A stretch of 44,355 nt of DNA. It comes from an uncultured Pelagibacteraceae bacterium. GTDB taxonomy: Bacteria; Pseudomonadota; Alphaproteobacteria; Pelagibacterales; Pelagibacteraceae. The translations under genes and the position numbers were made by a program. Shown one piece after another: positions 29,901-41,766 of the stretch. Every line of letters starts with the position of its first letter. Within the stretch, counting starts at the first letter, position 1. Location: the NCBI GenBank assembly GCA_902551215.1, contig CACDCI010000003.1:1-44355 (forward strand), given 5' to 3'. The notes under the pieces were generated by a model. It was not told the origin of the DNA. It searched no databases and saw only the letters and a program-made list of their open reading frames with translations.

Positions 29901-30186
29901 AATTAGAAATAATGGTATGAAATGTAAAAAAATAAATAAGGTAAGCAGTGGAAGACCACATATCGTTGATGTGCTAAATTCAAAAAAAATTTCTCTAGTA
30001 ATTAATACTGGAGGTGGAAATAGTGAACATCGTATTAGTGATGCAAAAGCTTTGAGAAGAGGTACCCTAATTAATAAAGTTCCATATTGTACAAATATGT
30101 CAACTGCGTATGCTTGTTTAGAAGGTATTAAATCTCTAAAATCAAAAAAAATAAGTGTTAAAGCAATACAAAATATTTTTCGTTAA
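26956..30186 (+). CDS. carB: Carbamoyl-phosphate synthase large subunit
   Basis: 1076 aa, duplicated ATP-grasp halves: [56 protein letters not shown]-like C-terminus. Confidence 0.97.
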   Translation: MPKRKDIKKILVVGAGPIIIGQACEFDYSGTQACKALKDEGYKVILINSNPATIMTDPGVADKTYIEPITIDILEKILVTEKPDAILPTMGGQTALNLAIKAEKIGLLKRYKIELIGANSKAISNAEDRKKFRKNMTDIGLNLPKSEIVNNIKQIKKSLSKVGLPAIIRPAFTLGGLGSGIAKTKKDFFKRVKEGLDVSPVNQVLVEECLEGWKEFEMEVVRDKKDNCIIICSIENLDPMGIHTGDSITIAPALTLTDKEYQVMRNASIACLRKIGVETGGSNVQFAINPKNGRMVIIEMNPRVSRSSALASKATGFPIAKVAAKLAIGYTLDELKNEITKVTPASFEPTIDYVVTKIPRFTFEKFSSSPAILGTSMKSVGEAMAIGRNFKESLQKALISLEVGFSGLDRIFDLKKNDIQRKLKTNIPNKILLIAEAIRKKINLKKIYKLSKVDPWFLEQIKEIVDEENKISKKGLPKNFNEFNRIKSIGFSDRKLSQLTNLEEKIVRSKRLALKILPVFKKVDTCAAEFKSFTPYMYSTYQRNFNLNTECEASPSSKNKVIILGGGPNRIGQGIEFDYCCCQASFSLKEAGYETIMINCNPETVSTDYDTSDRLYFEPLIEEYVHNIIVKEKSKGNLVGIIAQFGGQTPIKLAKFLHENSFPIIGTQYLSIDLAEDRDRFRKLLIKLKLKQADSGIAKSYSQAIKISEKIGLPLVVRPSYVLGGRAMEIVHEKNQLKNFVEEAFKAAENNPILIDKFINNAMEVDVDAISDGNEVFVAGIMQHIEEAGIHSGDSACCIPPIAIKEKLIIEIKKQTKKLALALKVKGFMNVQYAIKNDEIYIIEVNPRASRTVPFVSKAKGIPLAKIASRIMVGEKLSKFNLVNKNKNMFAVKEAVFPFNKFPNVDVLLGPEMKSTGEVMGIDENFGLAYAKSQISAGNSLPTKGLAFLSVKDSHKKEVIDLAKKLIELEFTLCGTKGTASTIRNNGMKCKKINKVSSGRPHIVDVLNSKKISLVINTGGGNSEHRISDAKALRRGTLINKVPYCTNMSTAYACLEGIKSLKSKKISVKAIQNIFR

Positions 30187-30845
30187 TCAACTGGCCAATC
30201 AGTTTTAAAAGTTACATAATTTACTTGTAAACATCGTCTTTCTTTTTTTATCTCTTTTTTTTCCATTCCATGCCAAGAATTAGGTCCACTAGAAAAAAAA
30301 TAACCATAATTATCTCTATAAGGTAAAGTTTTAATTTTTTTTAAATTTTTATCATAAAAGTCTGTTCCTAAACTTTCATCTTCATTAAATTTATTAATAA
30401 ATAACAAGCAAGACATTAATTTTTCTTTAATATCACAATGTGGTTTTAGCCAAAAACCTTGTCTGTCACAAATAACCTCTACTCTTACATAAGATTTAGA
30501 TAAATCTTTATTTATTAATTCAGAAACTTTTTTATACGTATTTTTATTTTGTAGCTCATTTATAAAACTTGTTAAACTAGGAAAATTATTAGAATTATTT
30601 TTATTTATAAAGCATCTAAATTTTAATGCTTTTCCTCCAGAAGCAATACCTTCTCTAAATTTTCCTTCCCCACCATCAATGGCCCTAGTGCCATCATATT
30701 GGAGATTGTGATCTGATGGGTTTGCAATATCGGCATTGCATATTTCTTGAATTGCAGATTCTGTTAGTGGCTGATTTAATTCCCAGTGAACAAATGGTTC
30801 ATCAAATTTTTTTGAGTTTTTTATTAAAGAATTAAAGAAAGACAT
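30183..30845 (-). CDS. 2OG-Fe(II) oxygenase family protein
   Basis: [19 protein letters not shown] (HxD), NSWHGM distal His, RRCLQVNYV Arg; double-stranded beta-helix pattern. Confidence 0.7.
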   Translation of the reverse strand: MSFFNSLIKNSKKFDEPFVHWELNQPLTESAIQEICNADIANPSDHNLQYDGTRAIDGGEGKFREGIASGGKALKFRCFINKNNSNNFPSLTSFINELQNKNTYKKVSELINKDLSKSYVRVEVICDRQGFWLKPHCDIKEKLMSCLLFINKFNEDESLGTDFYDKNLKKIKTLPYRDNYGYFFSSGPNSWHGMEKKEIKKERRCLQVNYVTFKTDWPVD

Positions 30846-31784
30846 TTATAATATTTTTTTTTTAATTTCTTGGGCCACCCTATTAGTTTCATCTAATCTT
30901 TGATAGCTCCAATTTTCCAAATTGTGATTTAATTCTTTAATAATATTAAGTTCTTTAAATAAATCTATAAATTTTTTAAATCTATAATCATTTTTTGAAG
31001 TAGAAATTTGCGCTACATAAATTGGTTTACCTGTTAGAGATGCCTCTGAAATCATAGAAATTGAATCGCATGTTACTACAATAAACTTAGCTAATGATAA
31101 AGCTGATAAATATGCTTTCTTATCAACATTGTCTATTATTAAATGATCGGATCCGAAATATTCTTTAGCTAATTTTATAGTGTCAACTGGTGTTCTTATT
31201 GAAGGTATGACTACAAGCTGCAAGTTATTTTTATTTATATTTTCGTTTAAATTTTTATAAATTTTTTGAATATTCTCCTTTGTGTATTTATAGTATTTTG
31301 TAGGTCCTCCTAAAATTAAAATGATAATATCTTTTTTTTTATTAATTTTACCTTCTAAATAGCTCCTATTTTCATCAATTTCCTGCATAGTTAGATAATG
31401 CAATGCTCCTTTTGTAGAAATTACATTTTTGCCCTGAAGATTATCGTGTTCAGGAACTAATACAAAATCAAAGTTTTTTAATGAAACTTTAGGATTCTGA
31501 ATATGAATATTAAATATTTTTTTTTTTGAACTCTTTTTGAAAAAAATTGATGGTATCACACTCTTTCTTCCGCAAGAAATTATAACATCAAAATCTTTTT
31601 CAATAATATTTTTAAATACAAATTTTTTTACAGGAGTAAATTTTGGAGGAAAATATTTCCAAAAACTATTTAATTCAATTTTTTCGTGAAAAAAATCTAA
31701 TTCCAAAGCTTTAGCCAATCCTTCAACTTGGCTTATCATTCCATGCATTCCTTCAGTCAATAATAACCCTTTTAATTTACTCAT
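30846..31784 (-). CDS. Mitochondrial fission ELM1-like family protein (predicted GT-B-like)
   Basis: GMISQVEGLAKAL, ISCGRKSV, IHIQNPKVSLKNFDFVLVPEHD, LILGGPTKYY, VVTCDSISMISEASLTGKPIYV. Confidence 0.75.
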   Translation of the reverse strand: MSKLKGLLLTEGMHGMISQVEGLAKALELDFFHEKIELNSFWKYFPPKFTPVKKFVFKNIIEKDFDVIISCGRKSVIPSIFFKKSSKKKIFNIHIQNPKVSLKNFDFVLVPEHDNLQGKNVISTKGALHYLTMQEIDENRSYLEGKINKKKDIIILILGGPTKYYKYTKENIQKIYKNLNENINKNNLQLVVIPSIRTPVDTIKLAKEYFGSDHLIIDNVDKKAYLSALSLAKFIVVTCDSISMISEASLTGKPIYVAQISTSKNDYRFKKFIDLFKELNIIKELNHNLENWSYQRLDETNRVAQEIKKKIL

Positions 31785-31805
31785 TAATTACTATATAGCT
31801 TTGAT

Positions 31806-32753
31806 ATGAATCAAAATCCAACTAAACACGCAAAAGTGTTAATAATTGGATCTGGCCCAGCTGGATACACTGCTGCAGTTTATGCAGCAAGAGCTATGCT
31901 TAAACCAATTATGGTTTCAGGCATAGAGCCAGGAGGACAATTAACCACTACTACAGATGTAGAAAATTATCCTGGATTTTCAAAAGTTATCCAAGGACCG
32001 TGGTTGATGGAACAGATGAAAGAACAAGCAAAAGCTGTTGGAACAGAAATGATCGAAGATCATATTGCATCAGTAAATTTAAAATCAAAACCATTTGAAG
32101 CAGTCGGTGATGGTGGACGGAAATATACTGCTGATACAATTATAATTTCAACTGGAGCTCAAGCTAGATGGTTGAATATTGATTCTGAACAAAAATTTAG
32201 AGGATTTGGGGTTTCTGCATGTGCAACATGTGATGGATTTTTTTTTAAAGATAAAACAGTAGCTGTTGTAGGTGGAGGTAATGCAGCAGTAGAAGAAGCA
32301 ATTTTCCTTACAAAATTTGCATTAAAAGTTAAATTAATTCATAGAAGAGATTCGCTTAGAGCAGAAAAAATGCTTCAAAAAAAATTAATGGAGAATAAAA
32401 AAATTGAAATCATTTGGGATAGTGTAGTTGAAGAAGTTATTGGAGACAATAAACCAAAAAATGTTAAAGGACTAAAAATTAAAAATGTAAAAACAAATAA
32501 AGTAGAGGAATTAAAAATAGATGGTCTTTTTATTGCTATTGGTCATGATCCTGCAACGCAATTATTCAAAGATCAATTAAATATGGATAAAGAAGGATAT
32601 TTAACAACCAAACCAGATTCAACAGAGACAAATATACCTGGAGTTTTTGCCGCAGGAGATGTAAAAGATAAAATATTTAGACAGGCGGTAACTGCTGCTG
32701 GAATGGGTTGTATGGCTGCACTTGAAGCAGAAAAACATTTATCAAATAACTAA
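31806..32753 (+). CDS. trxB: Thioredoxin-disulfide reductase
   Basis: IIGSGPAGYTAAVYAARA, CATCDGFFF redox site, GGGNAAVEEA, GVFAAGDVKDK. Confidence 0.96.
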   Translation: MNQNPTKHAKVLIIGSGPAGYTAAVYAARAMLKPIMVSGIEPGGQLTTTTDVENYPGFSKVIQGPWLMEQMKEQAKAVGTEMIEDHIASVNLKSKPFEAVGDGGRKYTADTIIISTGAQARWLNIDSEQKFRGFGVSACATCDGFFFKDKTVAVVGGGNAAVEEAIFLTKFALKVKLIHRRDSLRAEKMLQKKLMENKKIEIIWDSVVEEVIGDNKPKNVKGLKIKNVKTNKVEELKIDGLFIAIGHDPATQLFKDQLNMDKEGYLTTKPDSTETNIPGVFAAGDVKDKIFRQAVTAAGMGCMAALEAEKHLSNN

Positions 32754-32756
32754 AAC

Positions 32757-33953
<1,197 letters not shown>

Positions 33954-33980
33954 TTAATATTCTAATACCTTGTTTAATAT

Positions 33981-36152
33981 ATGCAAAATACTTATCAAGA
34001 TTTAATTACAGATATTCAAAGCAAAAACCCAGAAATAAGAGGAAAACTTGAAGGAGGTAAAAAATTTAAACTTGTAACAGACTTTAAGCCTGCAGGAGAT
34101 CAGCCAGAGGCAATAAAAAAATTAGTTAATAGTGCAAATAAAGGTGAATTTAATCAAGTTCTACTTGGGGTTACAGGTTCTGGTAAAACTTTTACAATGG
34201 CTAAAGTCATTGAAAAAACTAATAGACCTTCATTAATTTTGGCTCCTAATAAAACTTTAGCTGCTCAACTTTATGGTGAGATGAAAAATTTTTTTCCAGA
34301 AAACGCTGTTGAATATTTCGTTTCTTATTATGATTATTATACTCCAGAAGCTTATGTGCCTCGGTCAGATACTTATATTGAAAAGGAAGCCTCTATAAAT
34401 GAACAAATAGATCGTATGAGACATTCAGCAACAAGATCGTTACTAGAAAGAGATGATGTTTTAATAGTTGCAAGTGTATCATGCATCTATGGTTTAGGCT
34501 CTGTTGAGGCTTATAGCAAAATGACCATAACTCTTAAAAAAAACTGTGAATATAATAGAGAACAAATTATAAAATCATTGGTTAACTTGCAATATAAGAG
34601 AAATGATCAAAATTTTTATAGAGGAACTTTTAGAGCTAGAGGAGAATATCTAGAAATTTTCCCTTCACACTTAGAAGATCGTGCTTGGAGGTTAAGTTTA
34701 TTTGGTGACAAATTAGAAAAAATAGAAGAATTTGATCCTTTAACAGGAGATCACGTTAAAGATTTAAAATTAGTTAAAATATATGCTAATAGTCATTATA
34801 TCACGCCAAAACCTACTATAGAACAAGCAATAATAAATATTAAAAAAGAATTAGAAATCACTCTCAAAAAACACAAAGAACAAAATAAATTACTTGAGGC
34901 ACAACGTTTAGAAGAAAGAACTAAATTTGATTTGGAAATGATTGAAGCAACAGGATCCTGTGCTGGAATTGAAAATTATTCAAGATTTTTATCAGGAAGA
35001 AAACCTGGTGAACCGCCCCCTACACTGTTTGAATATTTTCCAGATAACACTCTAATATTTGTAGATGAATGCCATGTAACTGTTCCTCAGCTAAATGGAA
35101 TGTTTAAAGGAGATAGATCAAGAAAAAGTACTCTTGCAGAATATGGATTTAGATTACCTTCTTGTATGGATAATAGACCACTTAAATTTGAAGAATGGAA
35201 TATGATGAGAACTCAAACAATTTTTGTATCTGCCACACCAGGACCTTGGGAGCTAGAACAAGTAAAAGGGAAGCATATTGATCAAGTAATTCGACCAACA
35301 GGACTAATTGATCCACTCGTTGAGGTAAGACCTGCAAAAAATCAAGTGGATGATTTAATGCATGAATGTAAAAAAACTATTGAAAAAAATTATAGAGTCC
35401 TAGTTACAACTTTAACAAAGAGAATGGCCGAGGACTTAACTGAATATCTTCATGAAAATGGAATTAAAGTTAGATACATGCACTCTGATATTGATACGCT
35501 TGAAAGAATTGAAATTATGAGAGATTTAAGAATGGGTGTGTTTGATGTTCTTGTTGGTATCAATCTTTTAAGAGAAGGATTAGATATTCCCGAATGTGCA
35601 CTAGTTGGAATTTTAGATGCTGATAAAGAAGGCTTTTTAAGATCGGAAAGATCATTAATTCAAACAATTGGAAGAGCTGCAAGAAACTTAGATGGGAAAG
35701 TTATTTTATATGCTGATAAAAAAACAAACAGTATTAATAAAGCCATTGAAGAAACAGATAGAAGAAGAACTATTCAAGTAAACTACAATAAAAAAAATAA
35801 AATTAGCGCAACAACAATAAAAAAAGAGATAAGCGATGTATTAGAAAGTGTTTATGAAAAAGATTATATAAAAATAGGAACTAATCAAAATATTGGAGGA
35901 AATCTAAAAAAACACTTAAAAGTTCTAAACAAAAAAATGAAGGAATCTGCTTCAAATCTAGAATTTGAAGAAGCGGCTAAGATAAGAGATGAAATTAGAA
36001 AACTTGAAAGTGCTGAATTAGAGATTACACTAAATCCTAAAGTAAAACAGTACAGTTTAAATAATAAAATTTATCCAAAAGGAAGATCAACTATGGGTAT
36101 GCCAGGAACAAGAGCAAAAAAAGGAAAGAAAAAGTGGAAGCAAATAAAATAA
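33981..36152 (+). CDS. uvrB: Excinuclease ABC subunit B
   Basis: [53 protein letters not shown]-terminal UVR motif. Confidence 0.98.
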   Translation: MQNTYQDLITDIQSKNPEIRGKLEGGKKFKLVTDFKPAGDQPEAIKKLVNSANKGEFNQVLLGVTGSGKTFTMAKVIEKTNRPSLILAPNKTLAAQLYGEMKNFFPENAVEYFVSYYDYYTPEAYVPRSDTYIEKEASINEQIDRMRHSATRSLLERDDVLIVASVSCIYGLGSVEAYSKMTITLKKNCEYNREQIIKSLVNLQYKRNDQNFYRGTFRARGEYLEIFPSHLEDRAWRLSLFGDKLEKIEEFDPLTGDHVKDLKLVKIYANSHYITPKPTIEQAIINIKKELEITLKKHKEQNKLLEAQRLEERTKFDLEMIEATGSCAGIENYSRFLSGRKPGEPPPTLFEYFPDNTLIFVDECHVTVPQLNGMFKGDRSRKSTLAEYGFRLPSCMDNRPLKFEEWNMMRTQTIFVSATPGPWELEQVKGKHIDQVIRPTGLIDPLVEVRPAKNQVDDLMHECKKTIEKNYRVLVTTLTKRMAEDLTEYLHENGIKVRYMHSDIDTLERIEIMRDLRMGVFDVLVGINLLREGLDIPECALVGILDADKEGFLRSERSLIQTIGRAARNLDGKVILYADKKTNSINKAIEETDRRRTIQVNYNKKNKISATTIKKEISDVLESVYEKDYIKIGTNQNIGGNLKKHLKVLNKKMKESASNLEFEEAAKIRDEIRKLESAELEITLNPKVKQYSLNNKIYPKGRSTMGMPGTRAKKGKKKWKQIK

Positions 36153-36889
36153 TTATAACTGGTGGTGCTACAAGAATTGGTGCAGCAATTGCAAATAAAT
36201 TATCTGGTCCTGGGGTAGAAATTGTAATTCATTACAATAAATCAAAACTAAATGCTGAAAAATTAAAAAAAAAATTATCAAAAAATTTAACAAAAGTATA
36301 TTTGGTCAAAGGAGACTTAAGTAAAGAAACTGATTTAAAAAAAATAGTAAAATTTAGCAAAATAAAATTAAAATATTTTGACTGTTTAATAAATAATGCT
36401 TCATTGTTTGAAAATGATAAATTAGAAAATTTTACTACTGACAGCTGGGGAAAACATTTAAGAACAAACTTAAGAGCACCAGCATTACTTTCAAAAGAAT
36501 TTGCAAAAAACATTAAAGGTGAAAATAACAATATTATCAATATTATTGACCAGAGAGTTTTTAAATTAACACCATTCTTCTTTTCATACACAATAAGTAA
36601 GACCGGCCTTTATACTATGACCAAAACTAGCGCTATAAGCCTAGCTCCAAGAATAAGAGTAAATGGTATTGCGCCAGGACCAACTCTTAAAAATAAAAGA
36701 CAAAGTGAAAAACATTTTAAAAAACAATATTTAGCCACTCCTTTAAAAAGACAAGTTAATGTATCAGAAATTTGTAATGCAGTTGATTTTTTTATTAAAA
36801 ACAGATCAATTACTGGACAAGTGCTGGCCGTTGATAGTGGGCAAAATTTGAACTGGCAAACACCAGATATCATAGGAACTAAAGAATGA
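36134..36889 (+). CDS. SDR-family oxidoreductase, pteridine reductase/FolM-like
   Basis: [13 protein letters not shown] (TGxxxRIG), NNAS, YTISK catalytic motif, PGPTL; directly upstream of a FolB-like gene. GTG start. Confidence 0.75.
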   Translation: MEANKIIITGGATRIGAAIANKLSGPGVEIVIHYNKSKLNAEKLKKKLSKNLTKVYLVKGDLSKETDLKKIVKFSKIKLKYFDCLINNASLFENDKLENFTTDSWGKHLRTNLRAPALLSKEFAKNIKGENNNIINIIDQRVFKLTPFFFSYTISKTGLYTMTKTSAISLAPRIRVNGIAPGPTLKNKRQSEKHFKKQYLATPLKRQVNVSEICNAVDFFIKNRSITGQVLAVDSGQNLNWQTPDIIGTKE

Positions 36890-37311
36890 AAAAAAATAAT
36901 CTAAAAGTTGTTAAAATAGATAAGAATAAAAGCTTATTTAATTATGAGAAAAAAATCCTTATTAAAGAGCTTACTTTAAATTTGAAGCTAGGCTATTTCG
37001 GTTTTGAAAAAGATAAACCACAGAAAGTAAAGTTTACATTAGAAATTGACTACAGAGATAAAAAGCCAACTAATGATAAAGATTTAAAATCAATAGTTAA
37101 TTATGACAAAATAGTAAAACTAATAAAAAAATTAGTAAAAAATAAACATTACAACTTTCTTGAAACATTAGCGGAAGATGTTTTTGATGAACTATTTAAA
37201 GATAAAAGAATTGATAAAATAAATCTACAAATAGAAAAATTAGAAATTATGAAAGACTGTTCATCAGTTGGAATACAAATTTCTAAAAAAAGAAGCCATG
37301 AAAAGTTCTGA
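36886..37311 (+). CDS. folB: Dihydroneopterin aldolase-like (FolB)
   Basis: [19 protein letters not shown] (catalytic Glu), VNYDKIV (Tyr), [28 protein letters not shown] (Lys region). Confidence 0.78.
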   Translation: MKKNNLKVVKIDKNKSLFNYEKKILIKELTLNLKLGYFGFEKDKPQKVKFTLEIDYRDKKPTNDKDLKSIVNYDKIVKLIKKLVKNKHYNFLETLAEDVFDELFKDKRIDKINLQIEKLEIMKDCSSVGIQISKKRSHEKF

Positions 37312-39133
37312 TCTTGGAAAAGAAGTAATCAAAAAAGAACTTTCTTTAATACCTAAAAGTCCCGGGATCTATAGAATGATAAACTACAAAGGGGACGTTC
37401 ATTATATTGGAAAAGCAAAAAACTTACCTAATAGACTTAAGAGTTATGTTTCTGAAAAAAACCATATAATTAGAACAGAAAGAATGTTGGCGCAAACTCA
37501 TAAAATAGAAATCACAACAACTTCTAATGAAAGTGAAGCTTTACTTTTGGAAGCAAATTTAATTAAAAAATTTAGGCCAAAGTTCAATATTTTACTTAAA
37601 GACGATAAATCATTTCCATTTATATACATTGGTAAGAAAGATAAGTGGCCTCAACTAATTAAACATAGAGGAAAAAAAGATAAACATGGTTTTTATTTTG
37701 GTCCATTTGCATCAGCTGGTTCGGCAAATTGGACAATCAAAATGCTTCAAAAAATATTTCAAATCAGAGTTTGCGATGAAGGCACATTTAAAAATAGAAA
37801 ACGCCCATGCATTTTATACCAAATCAAAAGATGTTCTGCCCCTTGTGTAGGATATGTAGATGAAGTTGAATATAAAAACTCTGTTCAAGATGCAATAAAA
37901 TTTGTTTCTGGAAAATCAAGAGAAATTCAAAAAAATTTATCCAAACAGATGGAAGAAGCAAGTGAAAAGCTAGATTTTGAAAAAGCTTCAATGCTTAGAG
38001 ATAAAATTAAATCACTCAATATAATTCAATCCTCTCAAAAAATTAATGAGTCCAACTTAGTAGATGCTGACGTAATTGCTGCATACAAAGAATCTGGTAA
38101 AACTTGTGTTCAAGTATTTTTCTACAGATCTAAACAAAATTGGGGAAATCAATCTTATTTTCCTAAACATGACCCTGATCAAAATATTTCTGAAATATTA
38201 TCTTCATTTATAATGCAGTTTTATGAAAATAAAAATGTTCCAAAATTAGTTATTTTAAATCATGAAATAAAAGATAAAAAATTAATTGAAAAAACTTTAG
38301 GTTCAAAAGAAGATAAAAGTATTTCAATTACAATAGTAAAAAAAGGATCCAAATCAAGCGTTGTTTTGCTTGCAGAAAAAAATGCAAAAGAATCTTTAAA
38401 TAGAAAAATTTATGAAGCAAACAATAATAAAAATTTATTTGAAAGAATAAATCAAAAATTCAATATTAAAAATAGTATTAGTTTAATTGAAGTTTATGAT
38501 AACAGTCACATTCAAGGAACAAATAGTGTTGGTGCAATGATTGCTTTCGGAGAAGAGGGATTTATAAAAAAAAGGTATAGAAAATTTGATATCAAAACAA
38601 AAAGTGCAGAAAATGATGATTATGCAATGCTTAAAGAAGTACTGAATCGAAGATTTAGAAGGGCTTTGCTCGAGAAAGGAAATTATTTATCTCTTCCTGA
38701 TCTTTTATTAATTGATGGTGGAAAAGGACAATATACTACATCAAGAGAAGTTTTAAATGAGTTTGGGTTATATGACTTGCCAATTATTGCTATTGCAAAA
38801 GGAAAATTTAGAAATAGTGGTAATGAAACTTTTTTTCATAATAGAAAAAGTTTTAAATTTGAAAAGAATGATCCAACACTTTTCTTTTTACAAAGATTAA
38901 GAGATGAAGCACATAGATTTGCAATTAGTACACATAGAGCTAAAAGAAAAAAAGGTATAAGTAGCTCTCTCTTAGATCAAATTAATGGCATTGGATCTAT
39001 AAGAAAAAGAGCTTTATTAAATCATTTTGGGTCGGCAAGAGCAGTAGAATCTGCAAGTTTTGAAGAAATTAAATCAGTCGAAGGTGTTGAGGAAAAAGTA
39101 GCAAAAAAGATATATAATTTTTTTCACGAATAA
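37298..39133 (+). CDS. uvrC: Excinuclease ABC subunit C
   Basis: [26 protein letters not shown] (GIY-YIG), [28 protein letters not shown]-terminal HhH. ORF begins at 37268; internal ATG 37298 minimises overlap with folB. Confidence 0.96.
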   Translation: MKSSDLGKEVIKKELSLIPKSPGIYRMINYKGDVHYIGKAKNLPNRLKSYVSEKNHIIRTERMLAQTHKIEITTTSNESEALLLEANLIKKFRPKFNILLKDDKSFPFIYIGKKDKWPQLIKHRGKKDKHGFYFGPFASAGSANWTIKMLQKIFQIRVCDEGTFKNRKRPCILYQIKRCSAPCVGYVDEVEYKNSVQDAIKFVSGKSREIQKNLSKQMEEASEKLDFEKASMLRDKIKSLNIIQSSQKINESNLVDADVIAAYKESGKTCVQVFFYRSKQNWGNQSYFPKHDPDQNISEILSSFIMQFYENKNVPKLVILNHEIKDKKLIEKTLGSKEDKSISITIVKKGSKSSVVLLAEKNAKESLNRKIYEANNNKNLFERINQKFNIKNSISLIEVYDNSHIQGTNSVGAMIAFGEEGFIKKRYRKFDIKTKSAENDDYAMLKEVLNRRFRRALLEKGNYLSLPDLLLIDGGKGQYTTSREVLNEFGLYDLPIIAIAKGKFRNSGNETFFHNRKSFKFEKNDPTLFFLQRLRDEAHRFAISTHRAKRKKGISSSLLDQINGIGSIRKRALLNHFGSARAVESASFEEIKSVEGVEEKVAKKIYNFFHE

Positions 39134-39134
39134 T

Positions 39135-39719
39135 ATGAAAATAAAAATACCAAATATTTTAACTATCGGCAGAATAATAATAGTACCTTTTTTTGTTCTT
39201 GCTTTTTATCTACCTGGTTTTTACGGTGATTTTATTGCTTTTGCATTATTTATTGTGGCCTCATTTACTGATTTTCTAGATGGTTTGCTAGCTAGAATGT
39301 TTAAAGAAGAATCTAAGCTTGGAGAATTATTAGATCCAATTGCAGATAAAATAATTGTTGCAGCGGCTTTAATTTTGTTGGTAATGAATGGGACAATTAA
39401 AAATTATGAAGTATTGGCAGCAATTATAATTTTAACTCGAGAAATATTAATTTCTGGATTAAGAGAATTTTTAGCAAAAGGACAAATAAAAATGCCTGTT
39501 TCAAATTTAGCAAAATTAAAAACTTTTTTACAAATGTTTTCAATAGCAATTTTATTAACAGGTGAAACAGGAAATAAAATTATAAATTTTCAAGATTATA
39601 ATGCTCAAACAATTGGAATAATCTTATTATGGTTATCAGCGTTTTTAACTTTATACACTGGGTACGAATATCTTAGAAAAGGTATTGATCATGCTATTTC
39701 TGAAGATGAAAAAAATTAG
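39135..39719 (+). CDS. pgsA: CDP-diacylglycerol--glycerol-3-phosphate 3-phosphatidyltransferase
   Basis: IPNILTIGRI start, DFLDGLLARMFKEESKLGELLDPIADKI (CDP-alcohol phosphotransferase motif). Confidence 0.93.
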   Translation: MKIKIPNILTIGRIIIVPFFVLAFYLPGFYGDFIAFALFIVASFTDFLDGLLARMFKEESKLGELLDPIADKIIVAAALILLVMNGTIKNYEVLAAIIILTREILISGLREFLAKGQIKMPVSNLAKLKTFLQMFSIAILLTGETGNKIINFQDYNAQTIGIILLWLSAFLTLYTGYEYLRKGIDHAISEDEKN

Positions 39720-40615
39720 GCAGCTTTCTTTTTTCTAACCAACTTGTCATAACTTGTGGATAAATCCAAAATAAGATTGCATACTTTGTAATTATGCTCA
39801 ATAATCTTTGAAACAGGAGTAACTTCCGCTGCCGTGCCAGTAAGAAAACACCCAGCAAAATTAGAAAGTTCATCTAGTGAAATTTTTCTTTCATTGATCT
39901 TTATATTTTTAGATTTTGCTATTTCAATTACTGTTCTCCTAGTTATTCCATCTAAAAAAGAATCTGGTATTGGTGTATGAAGTTCTCCATTTTTATCTTT
40001 AAAAAATATGTTTGCCCCAGTTGCTTCAGCAACATTACCTTCATGATCAAGCATTAATGAATCTGTATATCCATCTCTCTCAGCTTCATGTTTTGAAAGA
40101 GTGCAAATCATATATAATCCTGAAGCCTTAGTGTCCCAAGGAATTGTGTCGGGAGAAGGTCTTCTCCACTTAGAAATATTTAATTTTATTCCCTCAGTTT
40201 TTAATTTTGGATCAAAATAAGAGCCCCATTCCCATGTTGCAATTGCAACATGTATTTTTGTTTGTTGTGCTGAAACTGCCATCATTTCACTTCCTCGCCA
40301 AGCAAAAGGTCTAATGTATCCGTTTTGAACATTTTGAACTGAAACAATTTTCTTAGTAGCTTTATTTATTTCATCTTTTGAATAAGGAATTTTAATGTCC
40401 ATTCTTTTTGCAGAATGATAAAATCTATCTGTGTGCTCCTCTAGCTTGAATATCTCCCCATCATAAACTCTTAGTCCTTCAAATACAAAACTTGCATAAT
40501 GTAATCCATGACTGAGAGCATGAAGTTTTACTTCTTGCCAATCAACAAGTTCATTGTTGTACCAAATTTTGCCTTCTCTTTTATCGTAGGGTATCATTAG
40601 ATTTTTTTTCTTCAA
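39716..40615 (-). CDS. ilvE: Branched-chain amino acid aminotransferase
   Basis: HALSHGLHYASFVFEGLRVY, YIRPFAWRGSEMM, DTKASGLYMICTLSKHEA, EATGANIFF, GITRRTVIE. Confidence 0.94.
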   Translation of the reverse strand: MKKKNLMIPYDKREGKIWYNNELVDWQEVKLHALSHGLHYASFVFEGLRVYDGEIFKLEEHTDRFYHSAKRMDIKIPYSKDEINKATKKIVSVQNVQNGYIRPFAWRGSEMMAVSAQQTKIHVAIATWEWGSYFDPKLKTEGIKLNISKWRRPSPDTIPWDTKASGLYMICTLSKHEAERDGYTDSLMLDHEGNVAEATGANIFFKDKNGELHTPIPDSFLDGITRRTVIEIAKSKNIKINERKISLDELSNFAGCFLTGTAAEVTPVSKIIEHNYKVCNLILDLSTSYDKLVRKKKAA

Positions 40616-40658
40616 AAATTATCTTTGTATATATAATATGTCAATATAACTTACCAAT

Positions 40659-41096
40659 ATGCGTGAACTTTTATATTTAAAAGATGATCAATTGAAAGAA
40701 TTCATTGAAAAACTCTTTATCAGTTACAGAGAGTCGTTTTCTGATGCAAAAAAAACATTAGATAAATATTCAATTGGTGTAGCTCATCATAAAGTTATTC
40801 ACTTATTGTCCATTTATAAAGGCATAACAATTTCAGAATTATTAAAAAAATTAAAAATTACTAAACAAAGTTTAAATAGAGTTATAAAAGATCTAATAAA
40901 ACTAGATGCAATATCTTTTAAAAAAGATAAAAAAGACACAAGATTAAAGCATATTTTTTTAAGTGAAAAAGGTGAAAAACTTTTTAATGAAATTTTTTCA
41001 GTTCAAAAAAAAAGAATTTATAAGGCCTTTCTTAATTCAACTTCAGAAGAAGTTTTATACTTTGATAATGTTTTAAAAAAAATAATTCATGAATAA
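40659..41096 (+). CDS. MarR-family transcriptional regulator (PetP-like by context)
   Basis: winged-helix: KGITISELLKKLKITKQSLNRVIKDLIKLDAISFKKDKKDTRLKHIFLSEKG. Confidence 0.82.
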   Translation: MRELLYLKDDQLKEFIEKLFISYRESFSDAKKTLDKYSIGVAHHKVIHLLSIYKGITISELLKKLKITKQSLNRVIKDLIKLDAISFKKDKKDTRLKHIFLSEKGEKLFNEIFSVQKKRIYKAFLNSTSEEVLYFDNVLKKIIHE

Positions 41097-41766
41097 ATTT
41101 CTTGGCCATATACTTGTTGTTGATGATGACGATGGAATAAGAAATTTAGTAAAACAATATTTAACTGAAAATAATTTTTTAGTTACAACCGCAAATAGTG
41201 CAGAAGATGCAAAAGAAAAAGTTTCAATAATTAAATTTGATTTAATAGTTCTAGATATAATGATGCCAGGTAAAACTGGCCTAGAGTTTACTTTAGAAAA
41301 TAAGAATAAAATCAATACACCAATTATTCTTCTAACCGCAAAGGGTGAAACCACCGAAAGAATAGAAGGTTTAGAAACTGGAGCTGACGATTATTTACCA
41401 AAACCTTTTGAACCAAAAGAACTAATTTTAAGAATTAAAAATATTTTAGATAAAACAAAAAGTAAAAATCAAAAAAAAATTATTGAATTTGATAATATTA
41501 AAATAAATTTGAGTAAGTCATTAATAGTTCAAAATAAAAAAGAATTTAAAATAAATAATACAGAAAAAATTATACTGGAAAAAATGATTAATGCTCCTGG
41601 CCAAACTTTTTCAAGAGAATCTATTGGCAAATTAATTGATCTAGATAAAGAAAGATCTATTGATGTTATAATAACAAGATTAAGAAAAAAAATTGAAATT
41701 GATCCGAAAAATCCAAAATACTTACAAACAATAAGAGGAGTTGGTTATGTTTTATGGATTGAGTAA
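41089..41766 (+). CDS. OmpR/PetR-family DNA-binding response regulator
   Basis: ILVVDDDDGIRN, IVLDIMMPGKTGLE, TAKGE, GADDYLPKPFEPKEL receiver; winged-helix SREsiGKLIDLDKERSIDVIITRLRKKIE...IRGVGYVL. Confidence 0.94.
   Translation: MNKFLGHILVVDDDDGIRNLVKQYLTENNFLVTTANSAEDAKEKVSIIKFDLIVLDIMMPGKTGLEFTLENKNKINTPIILLTAKGETTERIEGLETGADDYLPKPFEPKELILRIKNILDKTKSKNQKKIIEFDNIKINLSKSLIVQNKKEFKINNTEKIILEKMINAPGQTFSRESIGKLIDLDKERSIDVIITRLRKKIEIDPKNPKYLQTIRGVGYVLWIE

Noticed and set aside
26956-30186. Internal repeat in carB
   Set aside because: The two ATP-grasp halves of carbamoyl-phosphate synthase large subunit are an ancient, normal duplication.
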